From NCBI GenBank assembly GCA_964651385.1, contig CAZYYM010000008.1:1-61149 (forward strand): 61,149 nt of DNA, written 5' to 3'. The notes under the pieces are model-generated. The model searched no databases. It saw only the letters and a list, made by a program, of their open reading frames with translations, and was not told the DNA's origin. Shown here in pieces: positions 53,194-61,149 of this stretch; the first letter of the stretch is position 1; each line of letters begins with the position of its first letter. The position numbers and the translations under genes were made by a program. The stretch is from GCA-001735895 sp964651385. Lineage in GTDB: Bacteria; Pseudomonadota; Gammaproteobacteria; GCA-001735895.

Positions 53194-53748
53194 ATGATCG
53201 AAGCACTATATACCAATGCCTGGGGCGCATTTATCTTTCTCTTGATGCTCCAGATCCCATTTCTGTTTGTCTTTTTTCACATCGTCAATAAAAAAGTCTT
53301 TGTTGAACCGGAACCGTCCAGAACCAGTATGGAAAAATATTCCAAATATCGGTATACCTGGGTTGCTTTTGCGATTGGCGTATTCATCGTTGTTAATGTT
53401 GCAAGCATCGACTACATGCCGACGATTGTTGAAGCGAGAGCCGCATCGACACCCAATATTCAGGATGTCAAGGTCACGGCTCGTGCCTGGGCGTTCGAGT
53501 TCAGCCAAACCGAATTTAAGGTGGGTGATACGATACGAATTAAGGCACATAGTGTCGACGCGGTGCACAGTTTTGCGCTCTATAACCCGAAAGGCGATCT
53601 GTTATTCACTATGATGCTAATGCCCGGTACCGGGACGGACAGCGCCCTGGTGCATACCTTCGATGAGCCTGGCGAATATACCATTCGCTGTCTGGAGTAT
53701 TGTGGAATTGCTCATCACAACATGAAAAGAACAATTACCGTCATTTAA
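53194..53748 (+). CDS. CuA-containing subunit II of an atypical heme-copper oxidoreductase
   Basis: A short (184-residue) subunit II with two hydrophobic helices (about 10-32 and 50-70) and a periplasmic cupredoxin domain. The CuA ligands are complete: H125 (VDAVHSF), C166, the E168 backbone position, C170, H174 and M177 in CLEYCGIAHHNM. It should therefore accept electrons from a soluble cytochrome c or copper protein and pass them to subunit I, which follows 26 bases later. No c-type heme motif is fused to it. The ribosome-binding site GAGGAG precedes the ATG. Confidence 0.88.
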   Translation: MIEALYTNAWGAFIFLLMLQIPFLFVFFHIVNKKVFVEPEPSRTSMEKYSKYRYTWVAFAIGVFIVVNVASIDYMPTIVEARAASTPNIQDVKVTARAWAFEFSQTEFKVGDTIRIKAHSVDAVHSFALYNPKGDLLFTMMLMPGTGTDSALVHTFDEPGEYTIRCLEYCGIAHHNMKRTITVI

Positions 53749-53774
53749 GCAAACAAAATATTGGGGAGAATACC

Positions 53775-55274
53775 ATGTCAGCAGCTATAAATATTATTGA
53801 TAAAGTGCCCTATTTTGGGGGTATGTTCAAAGTCGAGAGTAGTGAGTTAGATCCGGTCAATGCCTGGCCATCTTTAATCGCAATGACCTCCTTTGTGTGG
53901 TTTTTTATTGCCGCGATTCTGGGTATCTCAATGCCGGCGATGCAGCTAATGGATCTGGGAGCCAACTGGTATTACCAGAACCTGACCTTGCATGGCGCAG
54001 CGATGGCGTTTCCATTTGCCTTCCAGCTGATGGTGGCAATGAGCCTGCACCGCGCCGGCGCCTGCCTGGGCAAAAAAGCGGACGATGTGCTCGTAACACT
54101 GTTTTACATTTGCATGAACGTGGGGGCATTGCTGCTGACTCTGGCGGTATTAAACGGCTTTCATGTCACCTATACCGTTATGTATCCATTGCCCGTGGTG
54201 GGCGCGACCATGGGGCTGTGGAGTATGGGTACCCTGGTACTCGGGTTCACCGGTATTGCACTGGTGCTGACCTCGATGATTTTTCTCTACCCAATCAAAA
54301 TCCTCCGAATGTCCTTCTTTGAGAAAAGACATGAGGACTTACAACTTGCAGTGCGTACATTGAAAGACCCGGGAATGGTTGGAATGATTATGGGTGTCCT
54401 GGTATTGCTGATTACCGGCACACCGTTAATGATCACAGCCGGTTCACTGCTGCTGCATTTATACGGAATATTTCCTGCTTCATGGGTTGGTTGGGCAGTC
54501 GACCCGGTGGTGTTTGAATTTATATTTTATATATTCGCGCATAACCTGATGGAGGCGATGGCGATCATGATCATCGGTGCGGTTTATGCGACCCTGCCGC
54601 TTTGCCTGGCGGACGGATCACGTAAGCTTTACAGTGACAAGATTGCTCTGCTGGCCTTGTGGATCTTATTGATCACTTCGATTACTTCGTTTTTCCATCA
54701 CTTCTACACCATGTATCCAGCACTACCTTCTACATTTGCTTATCATGGCAATATCATGAGTTATTCTACCGCCATCGGTGCGGCACTGACCATCTTCACC
54801 ATTCTCGCGACTATCTGGAAATCAGGTCTTGTCGCTTCACCCGCAGTATTCCTGATTCTCGGTGGATTTGTGATGTATATAATGGATGGTGCTTCCGCCA
54901 TCGTTGTCAGTAATGTAGCGTGGAATTTTCAATTGCATGGCACTTTGTGGGTTGGTGGACATGCCATGGTGGTACTGATTGCTATCAGCTCATTATGGAT
55001 GGGCATGCTGTATTACCATTTCCCCCTGATGACCAACCGGACTATCGACGACAGTACTGCCAGGTCGAGCATTAAGTACCTTTTTATATCGTACGTCGGT
55101 CTGTTTTATACCTTTATGGCCGCTGGAGCCGATGGTGTACCACGTAGAAATGCAGACTGGGACGGCGAGTGGAAGATTTATGCCGTTTTACTGGCAATCT
55201 TTGGATGCATGATGCTTTACGCATTCGTACTCTATGCCCTTAGTTTGACAAGGTCTAAGCCGATAGATTTTTAA
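53775..55274 (+). CDS. Catalytic subunit I of an atypical heme-copper oxidoreductase, NOR-like active site
   Basis: A 499-residue membrane protein with about 12 helices. Visible ligands are H73 (LTLHGAAMAF; low-spin heme), H256 and the H308-H309 pair (the copper/iron B site), and H396 (GGHAM; high-spin heme). At H256+4, where oxygen reductases have the cross-linked Tyr, it has E260, the position of the FeB-binding Glu in cytochrome c-dependent NO reductase. The sixth ligand position, H396+2, is M398 instead of His. The pattern suggests a CuA-dependent NO reductase type rather than an O2 reductase. ATG 53775 follows GGGGAGA. Confidence 0.85.
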   Translation: MSAAINIIDKVPYFGGMFKVESSELDPVNAWPSLIAMTSFVWFFIAAILGISMPAMQLMDLGANWYYQNLTLHGAAMAFPFAFQLMVAMSLHRAGACLGKKADDVLVTLFYICMNVGALLLTLAVLNGFHVTYTVMYPLPVVGATMGLWSMGTLVLGFTGIALVLTSMIFLYPIKILRMSFFEKRHEDLQLAVRTLKDPGMVGMIMGVLVLLITGTPLMITAGSLLLHLYGIFPASWVGWAVDPVVFEFIFYIFAHNLMEAMAIMIIGAVYATLPLCLADGSRKLYSDKIALLALWILLITSITSFFHHFYTMYPALPSTFAYHGNIMSYSTAIGAALTIFTILATIWKSGLVASPAVFLILGGFVMYIMDGASAIVVSNVAWNFQLHGTLWVGGHAMVVLIAISSLWMGMLYYHFPLMTNRTIDDSTARSSIKYLFISYVGLFYTFMAAGADGVPRRNADWDGEWKIYAVLLAIFGCMMLYAFVLYALSLTRSKPIDF

Positions 55275-55290
55275 CGGAAGATGTTCCGGT

Positions 55291-55325
55291 TTCCGGGCCA
55301 GGACAGGCCCGGAACTATCTTTTTG
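55291..55325 (+). terminator. Intrinsic terminator after the heme-copper operon
   Basis: TTCCGGGCC (55291-55299) pairs perfectly with GGCCCGGAA (55306-55314), followed shortly by a run of T. It lies 17 bases after the stop of subunit I. Confidence 0.85.
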
Positions 55326-55526
55326 GATTTAGTGTAAGCAGTCACTCCCGGTTGATATTTTTCAGCATGATGATTGTTCTAAATGCCCATTTTTTTGTCA
55401 CTCTCTTTTTCGCTCATTCGTTTTCAGGCTAATTGGCAACTACGCCAAATGAGCTGACATTCAGGTTTGGCAGATTGTGCCATGGTGAATATCAATGTTC
55501 GAACCGAACCGCCTTTCATGATGATG

Positions 55527-56741
55527 CTAAAAATGGGGAAACTTATTTTTCCAAATGGCGTCAAGTAACTCCGTTCGTTTGTCGTATTTTTGAATAGCCG
55601 TAGGAAGGTCAAGCATAAAATTTTGTTCCCGCTCCCGACCCAGGGCGATAAGTCTCATGGTATACCAGGCCGTTATCCCGCCTGGAATTACTGATTCAAA
55701 TTTAGGAAATTCAGGGTCACCACCCGCCTCATTTATCCAGGCTTCTGCAAGCCGGGGATTAAGGGCCATGGCCCGCCCCAAATTCACCATATCGACAGCG
55801 CCGCTTGCTACAACGTCAACGGCCTGATCACGCTTTTTGAATCCACCGGTTAACATCAAAGGTACACTCGTTACATCTCTTGCTTTACGGGCGAAGTCGA
55901 TAAAGTACAGACCTCGACTTGTACCGTCAGAGCTCGCCTTTGCACCTGGGAAATAGGTTCCTCCACTGATATCAATCAGATCAATGGAGCTTTGATCGAG
56001 AAGACGCACCAGTTCCAAAGCATCGTTCTCTGTCAGTCCTCCCTCCAGTTGATCAGTCGAATTGATTCTGATTCCCACAGGATAAGTTGGACCGACTGCA
56101 CGTCTTACTGCAACGATAATTTCTAACACGATACGAGACCGCGCTTCTATTGATCCACCATATCCATCATTTCGATGATTAAACAACGGCGAAAGGAATT
56201 GGCTTAATAAGAATCCATGCCCAGCATGAATATGCACACCACTAAAACCGACAGACTTTGCATGGGAAGCAGTTCTTGCGTACAGATCAGGTAGTTCTTG
56301 AATCTCTTCTATCGTCATCTCCGTACATTGAAGGCCGTTAATATCCAGGGCAGATGGTCCTTTGGGCTTACTGATTGGTAAATGAGCGAGAGCTCCAGCA
56401 TGCCCAAGCTGTGGCCATAAGTGTGCACCATTAATCGTAGCGCGACTGGTTAATTGCTGTAACAGATCGTTATTGGCATGGGCCCCAAGCACCAAATTCC
56501 CCGGTTTTTCGGGAAAGTGGGGAATGCCCTGGACTTCTCCGATGAAGGACAGCGCTACCCCTCCTTCTGCCCATCTTTCATAGAGACGAATCTGTGCATC
56601 GGTTGGATTGCCTTCTCCATCCCCCAGGCAATCCGACATCGCTGATTTGGCCATCCTATTTTTGAGGATTACACCGCAGGGTAGTTCCAGTGTATCCCCA
56701 AGGACATTCTGAAAACCTTCCGGTTGATTTTGTTGAGACAT
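55527..56741 (-). CDS. Old yellow enzyme family NADH:flavin oxidoreductase
   Basis: A 404-residue FMN enzyme of the TIM-barrel OYE family, single domain and without the FAD module seen in the enzyme at 8720. Signatures are LKNRMAKSAMSD near the start, LWPQLGHAGALA near residue 110, the HIHAGHGFLLSQFLSPLFNHR active-site region near 185, and the C-terminal phosphate-binding MVNLGRAMALNP. It probably reduces activated alkenes or electrophiles. It follows an ArsR regulator by 11 bases, a common pairing, and is likely controlled by it. Confidence 0.88.
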   Translation of the reverse strand: MSQQNQPEGFQNVLGDTLELPCGVILKNRMAKSAMSDCLGDGEGNPTDAQIRLYERWAEGGVALSFIGEVQGIPHFPEKPGNLVLGAHANNDLLQQLTSRATINGAHLWPQLGHAGALAHLPISKPKGPSALDINGLQCTEMTIEEIQELPDLYARTASHAKSVGFSGVHIHAGHGFLLSQFLSPLFNHRNDGYGGSIEARSRIVLEIIVAVRRAVGPTYPVGIRINSTDQLEGGLTENDALELVRLLDQSSIDLIDISGGTYFPGAKASSDGTSRGLYFIDFARKARDVTSVPLMLTGGFKKRDQAVDVVASGAVDMVNLGRAMALNPRLAEAWINEAGGDPEFPKFESVIPGGITAWYTMRLIALGREREQNFMLDLPTAIQKYDKRTELLDAIWKNKFPHF

Positions 56742-56752
56742 TTTCTACGCTC

Positions 56753-57055
56753 CTATAACAGGTTTTTCTCTATAGTTTTTAAAAATTCTCTAAATGCTTT
56801 GTCGTTACGACGATAAAACGTCCATTGGCCGTGACGTTCGGATTCAACCAAACCAGCGTCCTTTAACATCCCCATGTAGTTCGAAATAGTGGACTGTGAT
56901 AATCCAGCCTTTTCCCGGATATAACCAACGCAGACACCTTCCAGGCCAACATGTTCAGGAAGCGCCGGAGGGAAGTTCGACCTGTCTTTTAACCAGCTTA
57001 ATATCTGGCGGCGTACAGGATTATTGAGTGCTGTAAGGGTTTTCTCATAGTTCAT
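56753..57055 (-). CDS. ArsR-family winged-helix repressor
   Basis: A 100-residue regulator with the ArsR fold. The recognition helix lies in GLSQSTISNYMGMLKDAGLV near residues 52-72, and the wing is in ERHGQWTFYRRND. A Cys in the inserted segment LEGVCVGYI could be a sensing residue. No ELCVC arsenic motif is present. It shares an operon with the flavin oxidoreductase, and an AT-rich palindrome directly before its start is a likely autoregulatory operator. Confidence 0.88.
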   Translation of the reverse strand: MNYEKTLTALNNPVRRQILSWLKDRSNFPPALPEHVGLEGVCVGYIREKAGLSQSTISNYMGMLKDAGLVESERHGQWTFYRRNDKAFREFLKTIEKNLL

Positions 57056-57063
57056 ATATCGAA

Positions 57064-57077
57064 ATATATCGATATAT
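57064..57077. promoter_or_regulatory. AT-rich palindrome, probable ArsR-family operator
   Basis: ATATATCGATATAT is a perfect 14-bp palindrome 8 bases upstream of the arsR start, and a second, imperfect copy (ATATATCGAAATATAT, from 57054) overlaps it. Position and symmetry fit an autoregulatory operator. Confidence 0.7.
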
Positions 57078-57159
57078 AGGTAATAGTCAACAAATCATTT
57101 CAGACAAATTTATGAAATGTTTATTTAAAGGACAGAAAATGGCACTTCAGTTCCATTAT

Positions 57160-59523
57160 TCAATGCATAACGGAATGACCGCTATGTCGACCCTCCAGTT
57201 CAGCAGCGCTTTCGTACTCCAATTCTCTGGAGTTGTCGAAATTCCCCAGCCGCCGGGACGAATTCCAGATAACTAACAGACTACTGGAAGACATCGCCAG
57301 CGCTGCAAATAGCGGATTGAGTAACCCTGAGACTGCAATGGGTATAGCAATTGCATTATACAATAACGCCCAGGCCAGATTCTGACGGATTCGACGGCGG
57401 ATGGTTTGCAGTATTTCGAAAGCGGTAAAGATGCGATCCAGCCTGTCACCCGGGATAATGACGTCAGCTGCATCTGCCGCAAGTGCGGTTGGTGCGCCGA
57501 AGGCGATACCGAGATCGGCCTCTGCAAGAGATGGTGCGTCGTTGCTGCCGTCGCCGATCATGACGACGACACCTTCCGCTTTTAGCTGGCGTATAACAGC
57601 TGCTTTGCCTTCGGGTGGGATGCCGGAAAAAATCTGGTCAAATTTGCCTTCGAAATCTCCCGACGATTCGGCGCCGGTGAGCAAAACGGTACGGGCCTGT
57701 TTTCGGAGTCTGTCGACGATCGCCTGCCAGTCAGGACGAGGTTGATCCTCGGTAGTAATAACACCGTATATATCCCCATCCCAGCCCACATAAGAATGCA
57801 CTGCCCGCACAGAATCAGTGGCAATAAAAGACTCTGGAATTTCCCAGCCCAGCATTGTAAATAGTGTTTTGCTGCCGACCGCGACACGATGGTTTTCTAC
57901 CTGGGCAACGGCGCCTTTACCGGGATGAATCTCGATATTCTTTGCGTCATAACTTGAATCCAGCCGCGCAATCGCTTCGGCGATCGGGTGTGGTGACAGC
58001 CTTTCAACCGCGGCGGCATACTGAAGCACTTCAGGTGGCCCCGATACATTGCTGACCGACATGTTCGCGGTAGACAGAATACCGGTTTTGTCTATTGCGA
58101 TAGTATGAATTTTCGGCGCTTTCTCAAATGCGGCACCACTGGCGATGATGATACCGTTGCGCAGTGCGATATTGACGCCTGTTGCCGAAGTCAGCGGTAT
58201 GGCTAATCCAAAAGTACAGGGACAGGAAACAATCAATGTGGCCAAACAGGCAAGCAGCACGGTACCGAGCGTGGCGCCATCATTATAAAACCAGATACCG
58301 ACTGCGAGCGACAGCAAAAGCACCAGGGGCACAAAAAAGCGGGCCACGCGATCTCCTAAATCGAGGACTCCCGAGTGAGTACTTTGTGCATTCCATAAGA
58401 CCCGGGCGAGATTGTCGAGCTGACTCTCGACGACATGCCCGACCTCTACTTCAAGCGAACCTTCGACGTTTCGGGTACCGCCGAGAACGCGGTCACCGAT
58501 ACCGCGAGTGATCGGGAATGGCTCGCCGGTCATGAGTGATTCATCGACTGCACACTGCCCTTTGATGATGATACCATCGGCAGGTATCAGCTCGCCCTGA
58601 TAGACAATTATTTTTTCCGATGGCTGGAGTTCTTTGATAGCCACCATTTGCAGTTCACCTTTTCTGCTGACGCGTGCCGACGGGCGCCATTCGTCCATAA
58701 TTTTTGTCAGTGCCGATGTAGCGTCCTCCTTGGCTTCACGTTCAAGGTATCGACCGATAGTAACCACCGCAATAATCGCTGCGGCAACGTCAAAGTAAAG
58801 CTCCAGCGTTCCGAGATAAAGTTGCCCAACACTGAATCCATACGCCGCCAATATCGCAATCGCAAGCAGATTATCCATATTCAAAACGCCGGTCCGAAAA
58901 CCGACCCAGGCGCCACGGAAAATGGGTACGGCGGCATAAAAAACCATAATACTGGTCAGAATAAGTAGTGTAACCGGCGCTGCCTTATGTATCAGCCAGC
59001 GAACCGGCTCGAGCTCTGCCATATCTACGATACCGAGGTGTACCGGGTAATAAAAAGCGAGATATATCATCATTACGGTAGCTGCCAGACTCTCGGCAGT
59101 ATAAAGACGCAGCAATGGCATACGATGGTCGTAGTCGGGCGCCTTGTCGTGGCTAAATCGGGCGCGGTAACCGGCGCGACCGACAAGCTCGGGTAAGTCG
59201 CCAGGATCGATTGACTGTGGATCGTATATTATCCGCGCAGTGGCAGTCGCATAGTTGGTTTTCGCCGACAAAATGCCATCAATTTTCAGGGCAAGCTTTT
59301 CGATAAGATATTCACAGGAAGCACAATGCATGCCGTCGATACGGAGAAATGCCTCTTCTCCCTCGGGTTCTACAGCTTTTAATGGACTGGATACAGACTT
59401 GGGCGCGGATGAAATTATATTGCCGAAGTGACGATACACTTCACGACAGCCGATACAGCAAAACTGGTTATCATCCTGTTGTAAATCGGCTACGGCCGGC
59501 AGGCCACACAATGTACATTCCAT
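57160..59523 (-). CDS. FixI/CcoI-like P1B-type copper-transporting ATPase
   Basis: A 787-residue membrane pump. A Cys-rich N-terminus (CTLCG, FCCIGC) precedes one HMA metal-binding domain with C67 and C70 (MHCASC). The transport motif CPC lies near residue 434, the phosphorylated Asp near 478, and the SPHP motif of P1B ATPases follows. The N-terminal Cys cluster resembles FixI/CcoI pumps that export copper for heme-copper enzyme assembly, so a role with the enzyme at 53194-55274 is plausible. Two signatures deviate: DKTGILS in place of DKTGTLT, and GDGSNDAPS in place of GDGINDAPA. The catalytic Asp residues remain. Confidence 0.88.
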   Translation of the reverse strand: MECTLCGLPAVADLQQDDNQFCCIGCREVYRHFGNIISSAPKSVSSPLKAVEPEGEEAFLRIDGMHCASCEYLIEKLALKIDGILSAKTNYATATARIIYDPQSIDPGDLPELVGRAGYRARFSHDKAPDYDHRMPLLRLYTAESLAATVMMIYLAFYYPVHLGIVDMAELEPVRWLIHKAAPVTLLILTSIMVFYAAVPIFRGAWVGFRTGVLNMDNLLAIAILAAYGFSVGQLYLGTLELYFDVAAAIIAVVTIGRYLEREAKEDATSALTKIMDEWRPSARVSRKGELQMVAIKELQPSEKIIVYQGELIPADGIIIKGQCAVDESLMTGEPFPITRGIGDRVLGGTRNVEGSLEVEVGHVVESQLDNLARVLWNAQSTHSGVLDLGDRVARFFVPLVLLLSLAVGIWFYNDGATLGTVLLACLATLIVSCPCTFGLAIPLTSATGVNIALRNGIIIASGAAFEKAPKIHTIAIDKTGILSTANMSVSNVSGPPEVLQYAAAVERLSPHPIAEAIARLDSSYDAKNIEIHPGKGAVAQVENHRVAVGSKTLFTMLGWEIPESFIATDSVRAVHSYVGWDGDIYGVITTEDQPRPDWQAIVDRLRKQARTVLLTGAESSGDFEGKFDQIFSGIPPEGKAAVIRQLKAEGVVVMIGDGSNDAPSLAEADLGIAFGAPTALAADAADVIIPGDRLDRIFTAFEILQTIRRRIRQNLAWALLYNAIAIPIAVSGLLNPLFAALAMSSSSLLVIWNSSRRLGNFDNSRELEYESAAELEGRHSGHSVMH

Positions 59524-59709
59524 TCGGTTACCGCGATTCCAGACTGCAGGTTGAAGCCGTGGGGCGGTTAAATCCCGAGAGAGTTAGATTCACCTGGTTT
59601 AAAATTGAATTTGGCATAGCAGCCAAGTTTACAGGAAGCGAAGTTTGAAATGAACTTTCGTTCTACTCACTGGAAAGCCGGTTAATATACCTTCTGGCAA
59701 CTAAAACTC

Positions 59710-60117
59710 TTATTCAGGCACAGCCTTTAAAATCATGCCCTGTTGTTCCGGCACAAGTCCACGCCAAATAATCTCGATGAATTCATCGTAATACGCTGGT
59801 AATGGTTGTTTGATCAGGCCATCGAGGCGTAGTTGAATCAGTCGTATGTCACTGCCGAAAACACTGGAAGTGACTATCCAGCTATCGCCCTCGCAAATCT
59901 CGCCAATTTCCATCCCCCAGCAGACGATGTTGCACATGGCGCGAAAAGGCATAGAACTAGAGACATGCGGTTCGGCTGGCAGAAATTCACGATGTTTTGC
60001 GTTCAGTGTAAAGGCGACTATATCGCGTCGAGTCTCGATGTACTCGAACATTAGCCTAATGATTTGATTGCAGCGCTCAACGTTAGTCAGGTCTCTGGCG
60101 ACAACATCGTTGACCAA
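59710..60117 (-). pseudogene. Headless TetR-family regulator remnant
   Basis: About 135 residues that look like the ligand-binding half of a TetR regulator, with a characteristic WGMEIGEICEGD segment followed by LIQLRLDGLI. Reading upstream, the frame shows FLTKELVNDVV, like the F-x-S-K-E-x-L segment that closes a TetR helix-turn-helix, and then meets a TAG within 10 codons. The DNA-binding domain is therefore missing, and only a TTG start is available. The break lies just before the promoter of the PLP enzyme gene at 60186. A functional short protein is possible but unlikely. Confidence 0.6.
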
Positions 60118-60185
60118 TTCTTTTGTGAGAAATGCGGGCTAGGGTAAACTCAGAGATATGTATCTAAATTGAGTAAAGGTATTCT

Positions 60186-61097
60186 ATGTTAGAAACTATT
60201 GGTAACACCCCAGTTGTTCGCCTGAAACGAATCGTTCCATCCGACTCTGCCGAAGTCTGGGTCAAGATTGAAGGAGGTAATCCGACTGGTTCATACAAAG
60301 ACCGGATGGCTTTAGCGATGGTCAAAGGTGCTGAAGCTGATGGTGTGCTTAACAAAAATATCCGCCTCCTTGAATGCACAGGTGGGAGTACGGGAACATC
60401 TCTGGCATTTGTTTGTGCTGTCAAAGGAATCCCTTTCACTGTTATCACCTCGGATGCATACGCAAGAGAAAAAATCGATTCAATGAGGGCATTCGGTGCT
60501 GAAGTTATCATTGAATCAAGCATTGATGGCAAGGTTACACCGGACCTTTGGCCTCGTATGCGTCAGCGTGCAGCTGACCTTGTTTCCTCTGGTGATTATT
60601 ATTGGCTCGATCAATTTAATAATTCCTATGCTCCAAGTGGTTATCAGGAACTGGGGAAGGAGTTGGTCTCTCAGCTACGAAAGATTGATGCGTTCTGTGG
60701 AATGGTAGGTACTGCTGGGATGATCGTTGGTGCAGGCGGCGTTTTACGTGATGCAAATCACGAGGTAAAAATCATCGCACTTGAACCGGATACATCACCC
60801 GTATTGTCTGGCGGGGAAGCAGGTAGCCATAACATCGACGGAACAGCTGCCGGATTTATACCGCCTTTATTTGATCGAAATATCGTAACAGAAATAATGG
60901 CTCTACCCGAGTTGGAGGGGAGACAGATGGTTCGGAGGTTGGCAACTGAAGAAGGTATCTTTGCTGGAACGTCAACAGGAATGAATGTGCTAGCGGCACT
61001 ACGTATTGCTTCCAAACTTGGTCCAGGGCATGTGATCGCCACTGTCGCATGTGATACAGGATTCAAGTACCTCGATGGGGGTTTATATCGGTCATAA
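60186..61097 (+). CDS. PLP-dependent cysteine synthase-family enzyme
   Basis: A 303-residue fold-type II PLP enzyme. It begins MLETIGNTPVVRLKR like cysteine synthases. The Schiff-base lysine is K38 in PTGSYKDRMA; O-acetylserine sulfhydrylases have SVKDR here. The phosphate and substrate loop is TGGSTGTSLAF instead of the usual TSGNTGI, and the glycine-rich PLP-phosphate loop is VGTAGMI. The enzyme may therefore use a substrate other than O-acetylserine. Related groups include cystathionine beta-synthase-like and diaminopropionate-type enzymes. The gene stands next to a broken TetR gene. Confidence 0.8.
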   Translation: MLETIGNTPVVRLKRIVPSDSAEVWVKIEGGNPTGSYKDRMALAMVKGAEADGVLNKNIRLLECTGGSTGTSLAFVCAVKGIPFTVITSDAYAREKIDSMRAFGAEVIIESSIDGKVTPDLWPRMRQRAADLVSSGDYYWLDQFNNSYAPSGYQELGKELVSQLRKIDAFCGMVGTAGMIVGAGGVLRDANHEVKIIALEPDTSPVLSGGEAGSHNIDGTAAGFIPPLFDRNIVTEIMALPELEGRQMVRRLATEEGIFAGTSTGMNVLAALRIASKLGPGHVIATVACDTGFKYLDGGLYRS

Positions 61098-61149
61098 GCT
61101 CGCCACTTTCTAGAAAATTTCGTTCCTAGTTAATGACTCATTAGAGTCG

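Noticed and set aside
61134..61148. GACTC/GAGTC hairpin at the right edge
   Set aside because: A five-base stem cut by the window end; cannot be evaluated.

Overview
The window reads as chromosomal DNA of a gammaproteobacterium, probably marine and uncultured. The evidence is the block mnmG-rsmG-parA-parB-atpIBEFHAGDC-glmU-glmS, the family-level look of the housekeeping proteins (Mdh, MnmG, GlmS, AtpA/AtpD), and a close relative of the DMSP lyase DddP. It is a scaffold with two runs of exactly 100 N (29541-29640 and 49244-49343). The first is an assembly artefact flanked by a perfect 55-bp duplication. The second hides the catalytic centre of an aldehyde dehydrogenase. No rRNA, tRNA, CRISPR array, transposase or prophage gene was recognised.

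Left part (1-16 kb): an HD-GYP phosphodiesterase, acetoacetyl-CoA synthetase with a DMT exporter, a LysR regulator, two periplasmic c-type cytochromes, a YceI protein, a TMADH/DgcA-like flavoenzyme, malate dehydrogenase and a large SEC-C protein. They are followed by an internally deleted PA0069-type radical SAM gene, a NYN-domain protein and two small conserved proteins. Middle (16-32 kb): a DEAD-box helicase, then a tightly packed DUF547-glycosyltransferase-glycosyltransferase-dehydrogenase operon. Next come a glycine-zipper membrane protein with a small membrane partner (toxin/immunity-like), two peptidases, a nitrilase-family amidase, moaA-fdhD, and a PAS-GGDEF-EAL protein preceded by a purine-riboswitch-like sequence.

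The 32-46.5 kb block is a leftward run of cell-wall precursor (glmU, glmS), F1Fo ATP synthase, chromosome partitioning (parAB) and RNA modification (rsmG, mnmG) genes. This order is usually found near the replication origin, but no dnaA, mnmE or convincing oriC is present here.

The right part (46.5-61 kb) is accessory and metabolic. It holds an MttB-family methyltransferase without pyrrolysine, GabD, a DddP-like DMSP lyase, an NADPH-dependent reductase next to a 24-bp perfect palindrome, and then an operon of a glutathione/formaldehyde (GFA) protein with a two-subunit heme-copper enzyme. That enzyme has a complete CuA site in subunit II. In subunit I, Glu260 stands where oxygen reductases have the cross-linked Tyr, and where nitric oxide reductases have an FeB-ligand Glu. 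A Met stands where the second low-spin heme His is expected. This atypical, probably NO-reducing, CuA-containing enzyme is the strongest candidate for an unusual system. An old-yellow-enzyme/ArsR pair, a FixI/CcoI-like copper ATPase, a beheaded TetR gene and a cysteine-synthase-like PLP enzyme complete the window.
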